From the NCBI RefSeq assembly GCF_910589235.1, contig NC_060956.1, positions 16,858,499 through 16,922,498 on the forward strand: a stretch of DNA of 64,000 nucleotides, in the 5' to 3' direction. Origin of the DNA: Vespa crabro. Taxonomy: Eukaryota; Arthropoda; Insecta; Hymenoptera; Vespidae. Under the pieces are notes generated by a model. That model was given only the letters and a program-made list of their open reading frames with translations. It ran no database searches and was not told the DNA's origin. Shown one piece after another: positions 11,900-24,763 of the stretch; positions within the stretch are counted from its first letter, which is position 1; every line of letters starts with the position of its first letter. A program made the position numbers and the translations under genes.

Positions 11900-13101
11900 G
11901 TGAGCAGTCTGTTCGTTGCAATGAACCTGATTGCAGAAGCGTAGACTTTTGATTTCTCTTTGAATTAATTCAATTGAAGACGATAAAATCAATTTTTACA
12001 TCACCATACAAATCAAACAGAATAGAAATATTCGAACGAATTGAAAAATGTTCGAGTCGAAGCATCGATATAAATTTTTTTTCTTTCTTCAATATAAATA
12101 TTTCTACGATTTTTGTAACTAATCGCAAAATTGCAAGTTTCTTTCGCGATTTTTTATTTTATTTTCAATCGCGCAATTATCTTCTGCATGAACAAATCTG
12201 TGAAAATACCTTCTTTTCGATTTTATTTAAAATACTAGAGGTTCTACGCCATTGCTCAGTATAGATTGGTTCAGAAGCGTTCGGTCCGGTAAAGTTCTCC
12301 AACTCCGTTTAGATCATCAACAGACTTCGTGCTTACCTCCGACAAACCTCCGATCGTATTTAAGTACGCGCACATGCTTGAATTATCGATTGTTACTTAA
12401 ATTTACTCGCGTAGCGCTCACGTACAAATATGTACGTATGCGGTTCTGCCTGTGTGATTTTATTTTTCGAACTTTTTATTTATATCAAATTTTGATAAAC
12501 GGCCAAAACAAACTGGAAGGCAATCTGTATAACAAAATGTATAAAGCACGAACTGTTACATAAACAATTTGTAAAGAACTTATTTCTTAACAAGAATATA
12601 CTTTTGATATACCTAAACGTTCAAATTGACATTCTTGATAGTTATATATAAAATTGACTGTCGAGCGTTACTACATACAAGTTTATCTTCTAGTTCCACA
12701 TGCATATTAATACTTGATGTAAATCAGGATGAGTATATGTACATATGTACGTTACGACCGAAATTCAACAACGCGTTGCGTCATATCCGCCACACGACAA
12801 CGACGACGATGCAAAGACTCGTGAGAGAAGCTCGTCTAACTCGAGTTTGCTTGGAAATAATCCACAGGTGGATCGAAAGTTCCGCAAATTGATAAATCCA
12901 ATGCCTCGGTATAACGCTCCGTACTGATTCGCTAAAGCTGAAATTCACCCCTAAATGCTTTCTCAAAGTGATTTTCGATCCTAGAACTTGCGAAGGTCAA
13001 AAATCTTATATGTTTATGTGCTTTTTCTTTCCTTTTTATATCAATAGAATCACTCGAAATTTTATTTTATTTTTATATATTTTATATTTTATATTTATAT
13101 T

Positions 13102-13138
<37 letters not shown>

Positions 13139-14096
13139 TATATCTATATATATATATACATACTGGTATCTTGACGATACGAATTAGATTGAAAACTTAA
13201 TTAAAATAACGTGCCAATTAAACTTATTTAATTTCTATATTTCGAGCAACTTTTCTTCAATTTAATTTGTTCAGAGAACCGGAACGTCACTCATGTCAAA
13301 TTTTTATGGCACGCATCGTATTATTAAAACGTTATTCAAGCAAATAATTTGAGAAATCTCGTTTGGCTCTCACCGATCGTGTCACGAAATCGTTGCGTGT
13401 TTGAGGTAAAGAGAGTTGCTCAATGTGTGCAACGAGTAATTACGGCTATCCGCACGAAATACAAAGAGAGTTACGGCGTTTATAAAATTCAAGTAAAATT
13501 TCAAATGAATAGACCATTCTAGAACAGTGACATAAAAAACCTTCAAGTTGATTAATCGTTTCGATATTGCAAACAAGATACATGAGAAAAACATTACCTG
13601 CTGGTAGAGAGAAAGATTTTTTACTTGAAATTCTCGAGACGTTTCTGTTCTCATAAATTTGAAGATATTAATCTAACTATCGACGTATCGAAATTAAACT
13701 TATATCCCTTCGAAATATCTCTTCTTCGTTAATACTGAAGTACTCATACTTCAGAAAAAAATATCCTAAAATATAATTCCCATTAGAAAATGTGTCTTGT
13801 TTCAAAAATAAACGAGAATGAGGGATAAGAACTATAACTTAAAATAAAATGAAAAGAGACTAGAGATATACAGTGTGAAATATTTAAATCTTAACATTGA
13901 AAATCCTTGAGTATTATAATCTCATAGATATTATAAATACTTTCGGGAAGAAAATTTACTATCTTTGTCTGTAATAAACGTGATAATAAAAAACTAATCA
14001 AAACTTTCAAAGATCTTTCTTATGCATTCATAAGTAAGAAAAACTTTAAAATGTTCCTATTTATGCCTCATCCTATACATGTATGTATATAGGTAT
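11900..14096. other. Non-coding DNA with AT microsatellite
   Basis: No gene supported. Frames at 11974-12264, 12252-12563 and 12626-12927 lack recognisable domains. An (AT)n lies at 13107-13134 within AT-only sequence (13070-13160). 13380-13650 carries a 90-codon minus frame without recognisable content. Confidence 0.5.
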
Positions 14097-14154
14097 ATAA
14101 ATATAAATATAATAATAAATAAATAAATAAATAAATATATATATATATATATAT

Positions 14155-14202
<48 letters not shown>

Positions 14203-14329
14203 GCATATGTGTATATGTGTGTGTAATATAAATATATATATATCTATATATATCTATAATATATATCTATAATACACATACACACGCAAGCGCGCGTCTC
14301 TCTTTCTCTCTCTATATATACATCAATAC

Positions 14330-14361
<32 letters not shown>
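14097..14361. repeat. Compound microsatellite with inverted symmetry
   Basis: In order: (AAAT)n about 14118-14136, (AT)n about 14136-14154, (GA)n 14158-14202, TATGTG/GTGTG, ATCTATAT repeats, CACACG, then a (CT)n tract 14297-14322 and (AT)n about 14331-14352. The AT-GA-GT order on the left mirrors CA-CT-AT on the right, so the two halves are largely complementary and could fold into a long hairpin or cruciform. Confidence 0.8.
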
Positions 14362-14720
14362 ACATATATATAGTACCGAATGGAGGAGTATTTCTATAGG
14401 AAATTCAGCCGTCATCGCATTTAGCTCGAGGCATTTTCGCGCGAAATACATTCGAGCCTCGGCAAGCACAACACCCGCAGAGAATTTTCCGAAAATGTCC
14501 GTCCGTTTGTGGTTAGACGCTCGAACGGACGAACCGCATAATATGAGCTCTGGAATAGGTAATCCAAATCGCTTTAGTAAAACGATACGACCAACTCGAT
14601 AATATATCCGACTTTCTATGAGCTCTTGGAAAACGACTTTCCTTTTCACGTACAGCGATATATTATCGTCTTCCTTTCTTCGTACAACCTTACTTCGAGA
14701 TCTTATTGAACGAAACGATC
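14362..14720. other. Less AT-rich island, minus-strand open frame
   Basis: A distinct island next to the compound repeat. The minus strand is open for about 90 codons here (14649 down to about 14370), giving an unrecognised product beginning MKRKVVFQELIES. The frame then runs into the AT repeat with no clear donor. It could be an exon or a non-coding conserved element. I do not call a gene. Confidence 0.2.
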
Positions 14721-16440
14721 TACGTTAACGACCCTCGTTGTTCCTTGATTTACTGATGGAACGAATAAACCCAAGCTTCGATTCGAAAGTCGAAACTACG
14801 GCTTTGAGTATTTCACACATATACACAATCATGGAGACCAAATCGACACATTTTCTATTCAATCTTTACGAGAATACTTTCTTACTATACTTTCTTTTTT
14901 TCGATTTATTTTACTTTACATTATATTTACTTCATTTAATGTAATAAAAATTCATAAATGAATTTTTATGATTTACGTATTATGACGTATATATTTTTTA
15001 TATAACTTTCGTATATATAATCAGAGAGGTAAATCATTTCTTATATTTTGATATTTATTCTACAAAATTGAAATATCATACATTTCTATCTTTTCTGTTT
15101 ATAGAAACATTGGATTAAGCCTAATAATTAAAATATACTTTTTTTCCACTCACACGTTTGATCTTTTAGATTCTTAAAATGTTTACAATATTTTTAGATG
15201 CACTCCAAAATCGTATTATAATATTTCAGAAACATTCTATTATAAGATTTTTTTCTGAATTAGAATATTCCTGAACTTTATTTCGATGAGCCGAACGTTG
15301 TTTCACACGACTATGATAAATCTTCGTTTTCCAAAATGAAACAACATACGATCTCACGATATTTCTGACTAATTAAAGTTGCAATGTAATTACGGAGAAA
15401 CTCTCTCAACGTTAGACGAAAGCGTTAAGCAAGAAGTTCTATGATTCTACGTATATAGTTATATACACAAATATCGTAGAAAACGTATACCTATATCATA
15501 CACATATATCGCGAATTCGAAGTAAATATATTCCACAGTCGAAGTAGCAAGTTACAGGAGTGTCGCGGCCACCGTAATTGCTCACAGTTGTAACAATCGT
15601 AGTTCAGATATCGCGAGAGAAAATCCACTCGTTCGAAGTACGCGTATTTTGCGAGGAATTTACCTTTTCAAATAATATACGTAACACGTATATACGTCTA
15701 CTGTTATATCAAGTTTTTAATTTTATGAATGTACGGACGAGTTTGTTTCTAATAGAAAAAATGGACGAATTTATTAAAATAAATTTTTTTATTCGAAGTG
15801 AAAGAGAAAAAAAAATAAAGAGAAAGAGAGAGAGAGAGAGAGAGAAGAAGAAGAAGGTAAATATACGTAGCATATATCTATAACTAGAAAAACGAGAGCT
15901 ATTTTCGTGAATCGATGCGATAATACAATTCTTTCGAATAAGAACAAGAAAGGAAAATGCGAAAGGCAAGCAGAAAAACAGAAATGAAAGAAGTAAGGTA
16001 GATAGGAAAGTAGAAAAATAGCTTTAATGCGGTGTTAGAAAAACCTGTTAGAACTTCGATGAGATCGAATCTTCTCAACTGTAAAACTTGAAGAGATTCT
16101 GAATTATTTCGAGAGAAATTCGTCTGATTTCTGAACGATAGACATTGTTGGTGGTCCAATCTACGATAGCACTATATGAGATCCAACAAAAATATTTTAA
16201 TAATAAAATCTAATACTAATAATACTTTACGAAATGTACTTGTGGTATTGGTGATTTTAATAAAATAAAAGATCTATTGAAGAAAATTAATAAAAATTAT
16301 ACAGAAAAATGAAGAATGTCTTAAGTCCTATCTTAGTTGCTCTGTGTTTTTTTTTGGAACTGTCCTCTTTCGATCGTCACATTCACCTTCTTTCTTATCC
16401 TTTTCTTTGAGAATTCAAGCCTCACTCTCGTTTACATACA
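14721..16440. other. Non-coding AT-rich DNA
   Basis: No gene supported. A GA-rich tract with AAG units lies at 15801-15857. The remaining sequence is AT-rich, with no recognisable repeat or coding content. Confidence 0.5.
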
Positions 16441-16502
16441 TACACACACGCACACATACACACACACACACACACACACATACATACACATGCACATACA
16501 CA
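16441..16502. repeat. (CA)n microsatellite
   Basis: (CA)n with CATA interruptions, one of the two main CA repeats in the window (the other is near 52222). Confidence 0.9.
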
Positions 16503-18386
16503 TTCATTCATACTGAAATAAAGCCTAGAAATATTCCTAAGGATCGATACAAGAAACGATACACTTACGCATGCTGGTTAACTCACATTTCACGCATATA
16601 GCATCGATTAAAATCTCTTTTAACGATTGTAAAAAAGATCAGACTTTGAGAAATTGATTTTTTAAATTAAAAAAATAATATTCTTTTCATTTAGTTAAGA
16701 ACTGTTAATTTTTGCATGTCGTAAAAAATATTGAGCTAAGATTTAGATTGAAATTAATTTATATAAAGATAATTTTTTAATATTAAATATGGTTTTGTAA
16801 CACTCAATGATATTCATTCAATAGAATATTTTTGCTTTATTTAATAGAATTGCGTCCGATTTAATTCACTCGATTACGTATACTCTCTATACGAATGAGT
16901 TGATTTATATAAAATAAATTAATTAATATAGAAGGTCGATCGTACTCGATACAATTTATCGAAAATATTGTATTGCAGTATGTGCAAATATTATATGAAT
17001 TTACCAATGTATCCATATGAATACGCACCGAGTTTCAATTGCAAATTTCATAAAAAATATTTTCAAGATATCTAATTAGAGACAGTACTATGTTCTACTT
17101 TCCTAAGTCATCGTTTCTAAATATTCAATAACGGTAACGTTGAAGTTTACTAATCGCATTTTAGAAACACATTGAAATATGTAGTCATTAAGTTCGGTAG
17201 TGCTTACATTGCATGATTTAGATTTAAATAGGTCTCATCTCATCACTTTGAAGTTGCCTTATATCGAGATCCACAGACTAATTGTAAGATATCATACTAA
17301 TTAGTCATGTTAATAAACGTTCCTTCAAATCGATCGAGTTCGATCAAGAGTTTCAATCAAGCATTAATCAATCGTAACTTTGCCCTGATTTACCTGACAA
17401 AACTCTTTATTAAATAAAAGCACAATACTAATTAATTTACATAACTTTTACATATAATTTGTAAATTCAAAATTAGATATATTTATTTTGTAATTGCTAT
17501 ATTCCATCAATAATATATAAATATTATATTGTCAAATTTATTATAGTTAACGTATTTTCATTAGATTGTATTATTGATAAATCAAAAGTTGGAAATTTCA
17601 GTCATATGTAGTAATTGGAAATATTCCAATTATTGATCCTTAGTTTTTAAATTATCTTAATGTTTTGCTATAGACAAACGATCAATTTAATATGTGTGCC
17701 TTTAAATTATCCTTAACAATAATCATATAAGTTATATTTACAATAGTTATTTAATTTATTTTTAATCAATTACCAATAACCCATTAATCAATTAACTAAA
17801 TAAATCAGAACTATAATTCTTTATACTACTTTTAAAGTGTAAAAAGATAGAATATAAGAATCAGAACATTAGTTATGCACCTAGCATCACAATTATTTTT
17901 TTTTTTATATATCTTCTTTAAAGAGACTATTGAATCTGTTAATCGGACTTGTAAGGAGCTATCTCCTCGTATTTATCAATGGCATAACATGTCTAAAAAT
18001 CATACGTTATTTTCCAAGTACGTGCACTGAAATCTTACACTAAAATTAATTGTATAAAATTGAACTATAGTCGATACAATTCTTAAGTAAATATAGTTAT
18101 AACTAATGAATTTATTCTAAAAATACATTGCTAATATTGTGTATTTTAGAAATGAAATTAGCTGCGCTTTAATGTAATATTTTTTGTAGATGTTTACTTA
18201 TCGGATTGAGAATACTAAATGATTCTTGACTAACTGTCGGAAAAAACACTCGGAAGAAATAAGAAAAAAGGAAAGGGAAAAGATACACAGGAGGAGTTCA
18301 AGTATAAAAAGGATGAGAAAAGGGAATGAGTGATCCTTGATTGGTCTGGGGTATGTTCAGGTTGTTAATTTTGAGGTTGGTTAAAT
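16503..18386. other. AT-rich, repeat-poor non-coding DNA
   Basis: No ORF of note and no microsatellite of note. This starts a compositional zone, to about 30 kb, with visibly fewer CpG words and almost no GA repeats. Confidence 0.5.
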
Positions 18387-18669
18387 CAGGATTTCTTAAA
18401 CTTTTTCCACTTGTGACCCCTTTTCGCTCGAGAAATTTTTACACGACCCCTTTTCGTCCGAGAACATTTTTCCACAATCCTGAGTAAATATTTATCTATA
18501 TAAAATAAGTATACAAATCAACGCTTTGGATTCATTAAGCTTTTAATTTTGAATTAATTTTTTTCTTTCGCATTCAAAGACCTTTTACTGTTGGCAAATT
18601 TTTTGTCAGCCTCATATTCAGTTACACGGTCCTAAATTGGGGTTGCGACCCAGAGTTTAAGAAGCTTTG
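18387..18669. mobile_element. hAT-like non-autonomous element (MITE)
   Basis: A 283-base element bounded by imperfect terminal inverted repeats. The left end reads CAGGATTTCTTAAACT and the reverse complement of the right end reads CAAAGCTTCTTAAACT. Each is followed a few bases later by a GTGACCCC- or GCAACCCC-like block. The CA(G)...TTCTTAAACT...GACCCC pattern is familiar from hAT-superfamily termini. The inside has no coding capacity and contains a partly duplicated CGACCCCTTTTCG motif. Flanks (GGTTAAAT left, GTTTTTAA right) do not give a clean 8-base target duplication, so the copy is old or the boundary is off by a few bases. Confidence 0.65.
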
Positions 18670-20750
18670 GTTTTTAAATAATCTCACGTGTAGTCCTTGG
18701 ATACTAATGGAGACCGTGTTTCACTACCATTAAAAAATAGATAATTCAAGGGGAAGTTTAAGATAAGCGTTATAAATTGTTTGATTTAGAATCCTCAAAA
18801 GTTTGATGCCTGCTTTAAGATATTCCGAAAAACTAATCATTCACAAGAGATATCTGAACATAAATAAGTACTGGCCATAGACTCTTAACCGCTTTTATCT
18901 GTCGTATTTATGTAGGAGCGTTTAATAAAATCTCAAGGACAAGCATCTGGTCGTAGTAAAAAAAACTTTCAGTTCAACATTTACCAAATCTACAAAGATG
19001 AGCCATATGCGCTTCAATAAAAGTTACTGAGCCCAATTTAAAAAATTTAATTTTCATTATTTAATTGTTTATAACAAAACTGCAGATGAATATATTATCT
19101 TTTTAGGAATATTAATTGTAACATTGTAAAATAAAAAAATCCATCGAGAATTGTTCTCGAATCAATAATATAGCAGTGTTCCAACGCAATGAAGCAAATT
19201 ATATAAAATCCGATTGTACCACGATTCCAATCCAGGATGAATGAAAATCCTTAAGATATTTTCTTTTCTTACGTTAACCTCTTTGCTAATTATATCTAAA
19301 AAATTGAAAATGAAAATAAAATTAACAAAATGGCCTCTCACATAACGAAAAATTTGGAAAAATTCGAATTATTTGTTATTATAAAATTGTAACAACACAT
19401 TTTTTTCAATCGGATTTCAGATATAATTAATGTGCCATATTGTTTTACTATTCCTGTATAAATTTTCAATTGATATCTTCAACAATTCTCGAGAATATCG
19501 CAATAAAACCATCAAAAAGTATAATTTTTAGAGAAAATCGCGTTCAAAATTTCGGCACAATATTGATGTTAGAACAGTAATGCTTGCAATTCAAAAATTT
19601 TCGTGCCACTGAAACTGCTTACTGAATGGATTTCACTATTCTGTTGTATAACTTACAAGTAAGAAAACGTGGCAGGTCTATTAAACTGCACAACCTTGCA
19701 AGAACGATCCGACTTTATACCCATTCAACTGGCCACGCGCTATACTACGTTTTATAGTTACCTGATCAGAATTTTGCGAATTTTTCAAAAAGTCAAACGA
19801 AAAGATATTCTTAAATGATATATTACACTATCGAAATATATAAAAAATCAATCATTAATTTTTTTAAACTTTCAAACCTTTCTAGTGCCTCTAAAATGCA
19901 ATAGAAATAAGAAATTAACAGAAAATAGACATTCACTTTCTTATTTCATTTGATCGATATAATTACGTATAATTTTATGAACATAATAGTACTTAAATTT
20001 GATATTATTTTTTCAATATTAATTTAAATAGTTATAATTGCATTTTAACTAACAAACATCTGAAAAATTAAAAAGAGATTGTATCAAATAAATCTTTCGA
20101 AATAGATAATAACTGCATTAATAATATATTAAAGTATGGAATATTATTCCATGGCTGTAAATATTATTAATACGTTATGAAAAGCAAACTATAACCATAC
20201 AAGAATTGAAATTACTGATAAATATTGAATTAATTAATATATTAATTAAATATTAAATTTTTAGAATGAAACAAAAATCTTACAAATTTTCGATAGATTT
20301 CAGGAATATATGAAATTTTGTTCTTTATAGAAAGTAATTTTCTTTATATAAATAATTAATAATTTGCATTCGTCTTCAGAAATGCATATCAGTACATGTA
20401 TATTTCAAACAGTAGGCATTTTATTCATCTTTAAATAAGAAATATTAGTCATTCAATATTATAATCTAATAAATATATGAACCTACTTCACGTGCCGATA
20501 TGTAAATGCACTTTTTAAATCAATTTCCAACAATCTATTTCTATCAATCCCTATATCACGTAATAATGAAATAAAATTTAAACTGCCGCATATAATTCTG
20601 AATATCACATTAATATTAATAATAAAATATATGAATATATAATAAACATTTTATATATCTATATAATAATAAAAAATACGTGCTAATTTTTTCGTAAATC
20701 AAGTTTTAAAATCTAATAATACATAAATCTAAGTATTTCTTAAGAAATCG
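18670..20750. other. AT-rich non-coding DNA upstream of the copia relic
   Basis: No coding content recognised. This is where the gag part and 5' LTR of the following element would be expected. I see neither a CCHC zinc knuckle nor an LTR, so those parts are lost or too diverged. A less AT-rich patch at 19600-19760 is unexplained. Confidence 0.4.
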
Positions 20751-20945
20751 TTGATATTAAGCGATAAAGCTGCGACATTGATGAAAGAGATAGATATATT
20801 TGATAAGAGGCTTGATCATGTTAACAGTAGGATTATTAATAAGAATAAAAATCTTGTGGGTGATATGAAGAAATCAAACCAATTAAATAGACAGTATGAG
20901 TCTTGTATTGAGGAAAAAATTCATTTAAAAATGGAAAGTGGATAA
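20751..20945 (+). pseudogene. copia GAG-pre-integrase domain relic
   Basis: A 64-codon open fragment with the pre-integrase signature: FDKRLDHVNSRIINK (the usual WH.RLGH.N block with Gly replaced by Asp), then MKKSNQ and ESCIEEK, the expected Cys-containing end of the zinc-binding region. The usual first Cys of the C..C pair appears as Tyr. It is the longest unbroken piece of the element. Confidence 0.75.
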
Positions 20946-21189
20946 TTAAGTAAAATGCATGGATTTGATTGGTTCAATAAATCCATCATCGTGTTGTGAA
21001 AAGATATATACATTTACAATAATATAGAATAAAATATACAATACACTAAAATATACAAATACAATAAAATAGAGGATTATTATTCAAAGCTAATATTTCA
21101 AGGAATTTATTATGAAATTATTAAAAGATCGAGAAACTAACGAAATTGATTGTAGATATTAAAAGAAACCCAATCTAGATCAAAATTGG

Positions 21190-21330
21190 AAGTAATATGT
21201 TAAGATAATGGATGTGATAATCTATACGGATAAAATTAAAAGAATAATTAGAGGAAAAGGGAATAAAATATGAATTGAATCTATCAAGAACATAACAGTA
21301 TAATGGAGCAGCAGAGAGAGAAAGAGAGAG

Positions 21331-21381
<51 letters not shown>

Positions 21382-21690
21382 ATATGTTCGTAATAAAAAT
21401 GACGAGAGCGATGATGTCTTGCTCGAGGATGACAGTGGATTTTGAGAACGAAGCAATATATATAGCAGCACTCATTAAAAACAGAATCAAATCATGAGTT
21501 CATGAAAAGATAACATATGAGACGTGGAATAATAGAAAATCTAATGTAAAATACATGAAAAGATTTGATTGTGTTTCGTACTTATTAAATATGAAAAGAA
21601 CAGAAAACACATATGAATCAAAAGTTATCAAAGAAATATTTGTAGGATGTGATAAATAATACATATGGAATATATATTTCACAAATCGGA
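21190..21690 (+). pseudogene. copia integrase core relic, split by a (GA)n repeat
   Basis: DNG at 21204 marks the second catalytic Asp. EEKGIKYEL then QYNGAAER (about 21252-21317) follow, keeping the catalytic Glu. A (GA)n microsatellite begins at that codon, after which similarity resumes: VDFENEAIYIAALIKNRIK, then ITYETWNNRKSN (usual TPYEAW.GKKP), FDCVSY and EIFVGC. Stops fall within these blocks (for example before DNG and after KNRIKS). Confidence 0.75.
21313..21381. repeat. (GA)n microsatellite inside the integrase relic
   Basis: About 35 GA-type units with AAAG and GGTA interruptions, beginning in the GCAGAGAGA that encodes the Ala-Glu-Arg of the integrase NG.AER motif. Confidence 0.95.
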
Positions 21691-22149
21691 AAAATTCGAT
21701 GCGATTATTATAACGATTACGAAACGTTAAATTTCATGAGAATAGAAATGAATGTAAACTATTAAAGAACAGAAAGAAATAAAATAAATGACAAAAATTT
21801 AATGATCATAGGATTGAATTATGAGAAAGAAAAAAAAAGGTGACGAAAGAATAGTATAAAAGAATAGTGAATATAAAAATGTTTATGATGGAAGTATTGC
21901 TGAACAGAATCGAATTATTGTAAAAATTCAAGGAGAATTAGTTGAAGTAAAGAATAGAGGTAAATCTGAAGGACTAATTGTTATATTTTATATTCTATAT
22001 AAGGAACTACAAAAGAAGTAATGGAAATCCGAAAACATCTTAAACGGGTAAATATTTGGAGTGAAGAAAATTTTCGAAGATTTAAAAGAATTAAAGAAAA
22101 ACGTACAGCAACGCTGCTAACAAAAAATGCAATTCCAAATAATATTAAA

Positions 22150-22760
22150 AAACTAGAAAAAAATTGAAAGAAGCTGTAAATAATGCAATAAGTTCAATGA
22201 GGTAGGATAAAGTTTGAGATATAGTATTATACCGAAAAGACAAAAAAAAAAATAATAAAATGCAAATGAGTATTCAACATAAAAGAGGATTGCAGTATAG
22301 GAGAGTGTCGATACAAAGTCCGTTTAGTAGCGTTAGGATACGGACAGTGTCCTCGATTTGGTTATGAAAAAAATTTTGGTGCCTAAGTTACGTCTGAATT
22401 TCATCTCGGTTACGAAACAGAAACTATCAAATTATTATTCAGTATAGGTACTGAAACAGGAAAAAAAAATGAAAATATGTGACACAAAAACTATATTTTC
22501 GCATGAGATTATAAAAGAACAAAATTTTCAATGGAGTTCAAAGGGATATGAAGAGAATAATAGGAATGTATGTAAGCTCAAGAAGAGTATCTATGGACTC
22601 AAACAAGATGAAAGAAGTTAAAACGAATTTCTAACGAAAATCAATAGAAGGTGGATTAAATTAATCTAAGGAAAAATCATTTTTATTCCTTTCTAAAAAA
22701 AAAAGAAATTATTTTCAGTATTGTGGAATTCATGTTGATGATATGCCAATAATATGAGGC
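22150..22760 (+). pseudogene. copia reverse transcriptase relic
   Basis: Ordered fragments match the RVT_2 domain: KLKEAVNNAISSM (usual WKEAM..EI.SL), RYKVRLVALGYGQ (22310-22350), YETETIKLLFSIGTE, GYEENNRNVCKLKKSIYGLKQ (about 22544-22606) and YCGIHVDDMPII (22719-22754). The paired catalytic aspartates of YVDD survive, with Tyr changed to His. A TAA interrupts just after LKQDERS, and frames shift between blocks. Confidence 0.85.
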
Positions 22761-22999
22761 AATAATGTTTTTGAAAACAGATACATGAAAAAAAATTAGA
22801 AGATACATGGATGTTAAATATTTATCAGAAACAAAAAATATTTTGATGAATGCTGGTTGAACGAGAAGATGATTGAATAAATTTGCATCAGAAGAATTTT
22901 ATTTAAAAAGTATTTAGTAAAGAATTGTATGGAATAAAAAGAGTCGAATGAAAAATGAGTGAAAAATATAATATTGCAATTTATCAAGAGCTTATAAGA

Positions 23000-23565
23000 A
23001 GACTCGTGTATTTAATGGTGTATATAAGATCAGATTGATCGTTTGTATTAAGTTGTTTATCAAAATTTAATCAAGAGCCTAGAATGATATATAGGCCACC
23101 ATTAAAATGAATACTAAGATACCTGAAAAAGACAATTCATTACCATTTGATATTTTTTAATAAAAATTAAATCGAAGGAATTGAATGAGAAACTGATGCA
23201 TCATGATAGAGAACAAAGAATGATAGAGAATGATAGAGAACAATATCTTCCACTAGATTGTCGGCGTATACAAATGGCGTGTAAATTTAATTAATTGACG
23301 AAGTAAAAACCAACCAATAGTAGCGTTATATTCAACTGAGAACAAATTTAAAGCTATTCCACAAAAAATAAAAGAAGTTATGCGGAATAAACTATTAGAA
23401 AAAATTGGATTATCAATAGAATCGAATAAGGAATTAAGATTCGATAATTTGAACGCTGTTAAGCTAGTTAATGAAGGATATTTTAAAACCAGATCTAAAT
23501 TATTAAACAGAAAATTCTTATTTTATTCGAAAAACCAATATTGAAAAGAAAACTACAGGTTATTT
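23000..23565 (+). pseudogene. copia RNase H-region relic
   Basis: LVYLMVYIRSD, SFVLSCLSKFNQEP and ILRYLKKTIHY (about 23005-23145) match the connection that precedes RNase H. SKNQPIVALYSTENKF (about 23302-23350) matches the S.KQP.VALSSTEAEY signature, and IRFDNLNAVKLVNE (about 23437-23478) matches the CDN..A..L block. No 3' LTR or polypurine tract is recognised beyond 23565. Confidence 0.8.
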
Positions 23566-24763
23566 GGTTCAGTGCAGTGCCATGCATGTCGGATTAAAAA
23601 TCACCATAATGCTTTATTTTATCTATCCTTGGTTTGGCATACATGCCCTCGATAGAAAAATCAAGGTAAAGGTCACTTTATCTACGCACTAATTATTACC
23701 CCTTATGATGCAATAATTAATAAACAAAAGAAGCAAAGAAACTGTTTATTACTGCTTTATTACAAATATGTATATAATAATAATCTTTCAATCAATGGAC
23801 CATAAGATTATCATATTTCTATCAAATAGACCGTGTGCATTTACATAATCATGTTTACCCGAATACCTGAGCAGATATTTAATGCATTCGATCAAATTAT
23901 TGCGATGTAGAATTAACACTATCTGTATGACTGGAAAATATTACAAAACTAGATACATCTTATAGTTTTAATTTAATTTTAATTTAATTTATTTTAATAT
24001 ATTTCATTATTTCTATTTCGTATTTATGCTAATTTTACCTTACTATACATATATAACTAATTATATATTTTATAATTTTTAATAAAAACCACGAAAGAGT
24101 GCAATATGTTAATATATATATATACTTAATAATTAGTATTAATTAATACGAAAAATATATAGAAGTATCGGATTGAAGTATCGGAATTTTTAAGTATCGG
24201 AAAAAATCATGATTAAAAAATCGTGATTTAAAAGAAATTAATTTCTTAAGAAATACAGATTTAAACTTTTCGATACGTTTTAAATCATTGAATTATAAAT
24301 TGATCACGAAATAAATAAAATAAATAAAGAGCAAATTACTTTGAAAAGTTTGTTTAAATCGAGAGACAGGACTTCCTTTTTTTTTTTTTAATGGAAATTG
24401 CAATATCCATCAATAATCCGTAAATAAATGTTCGATTTCTGAAGGAAGTTGAAGCAACAAAGTATAAAAGTAATAATTTTAAATATATGATCGTGGGAAA
24501 AAATATTAAAATTCTTATCTGGATACGTGAATATCAATGAAATAATGACATATATAAATTCGATAAGAAACATTGGCACACTGATCTATATAATGTCTTG
24601 AGAAATAACTGTTTATAATAATAAAAAAAAGAAGCAAAACTTTTACGCAGACGTTATAACACAAGCATACGAATGTCCGGAATTGTAATCATTTTTAAAA
24701 ACTGTATACATAAATATTTACATACCTTTTTTCCGATATATAATTTGCTTACATATATGTCTA
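23566..24763. other. Non-coding DNA between transposon relics
   Basis: 23566-23710 is less AT-rich and may contain remains of the copia 3' end, but no LTR structure is visible. The rest is very AT-rich and empty. Confidence 0.4.

Larger units (their letters stand above)
20751..23565 (+). mobile_element. Degenerate Ty1/copia retrotransposon (pol relic)
   Basis: Similarity to copia-type Pol can be followed across three frames with many stops and frameshifts, in the order pre-integrase, integrase, reverse transcriptase, RNase H. That order is diagnostic for Ty1/copia rather than Ty3/gypsy. Landmarks are RLDHVNSRIINK (pre-integrase), DNG and QYNGAAER (integrase), RYKVRLVALGYG, KLKKSIYGLKQ and HVDD (reverse transcriptase), ILRYLKKT and SKNQPIVALYSTE (RNase H). 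No gag, protease or LTR is recognised. The element is an inactive, old fossil. Confidence 0.85.

Noticed and set aside
14323..14649. 108-codon minus-strand frame
   Set aside because: Partly plausible composition, but the end is AT-repeat translation and no splice sites or family were found. Left as an island, not a gene.
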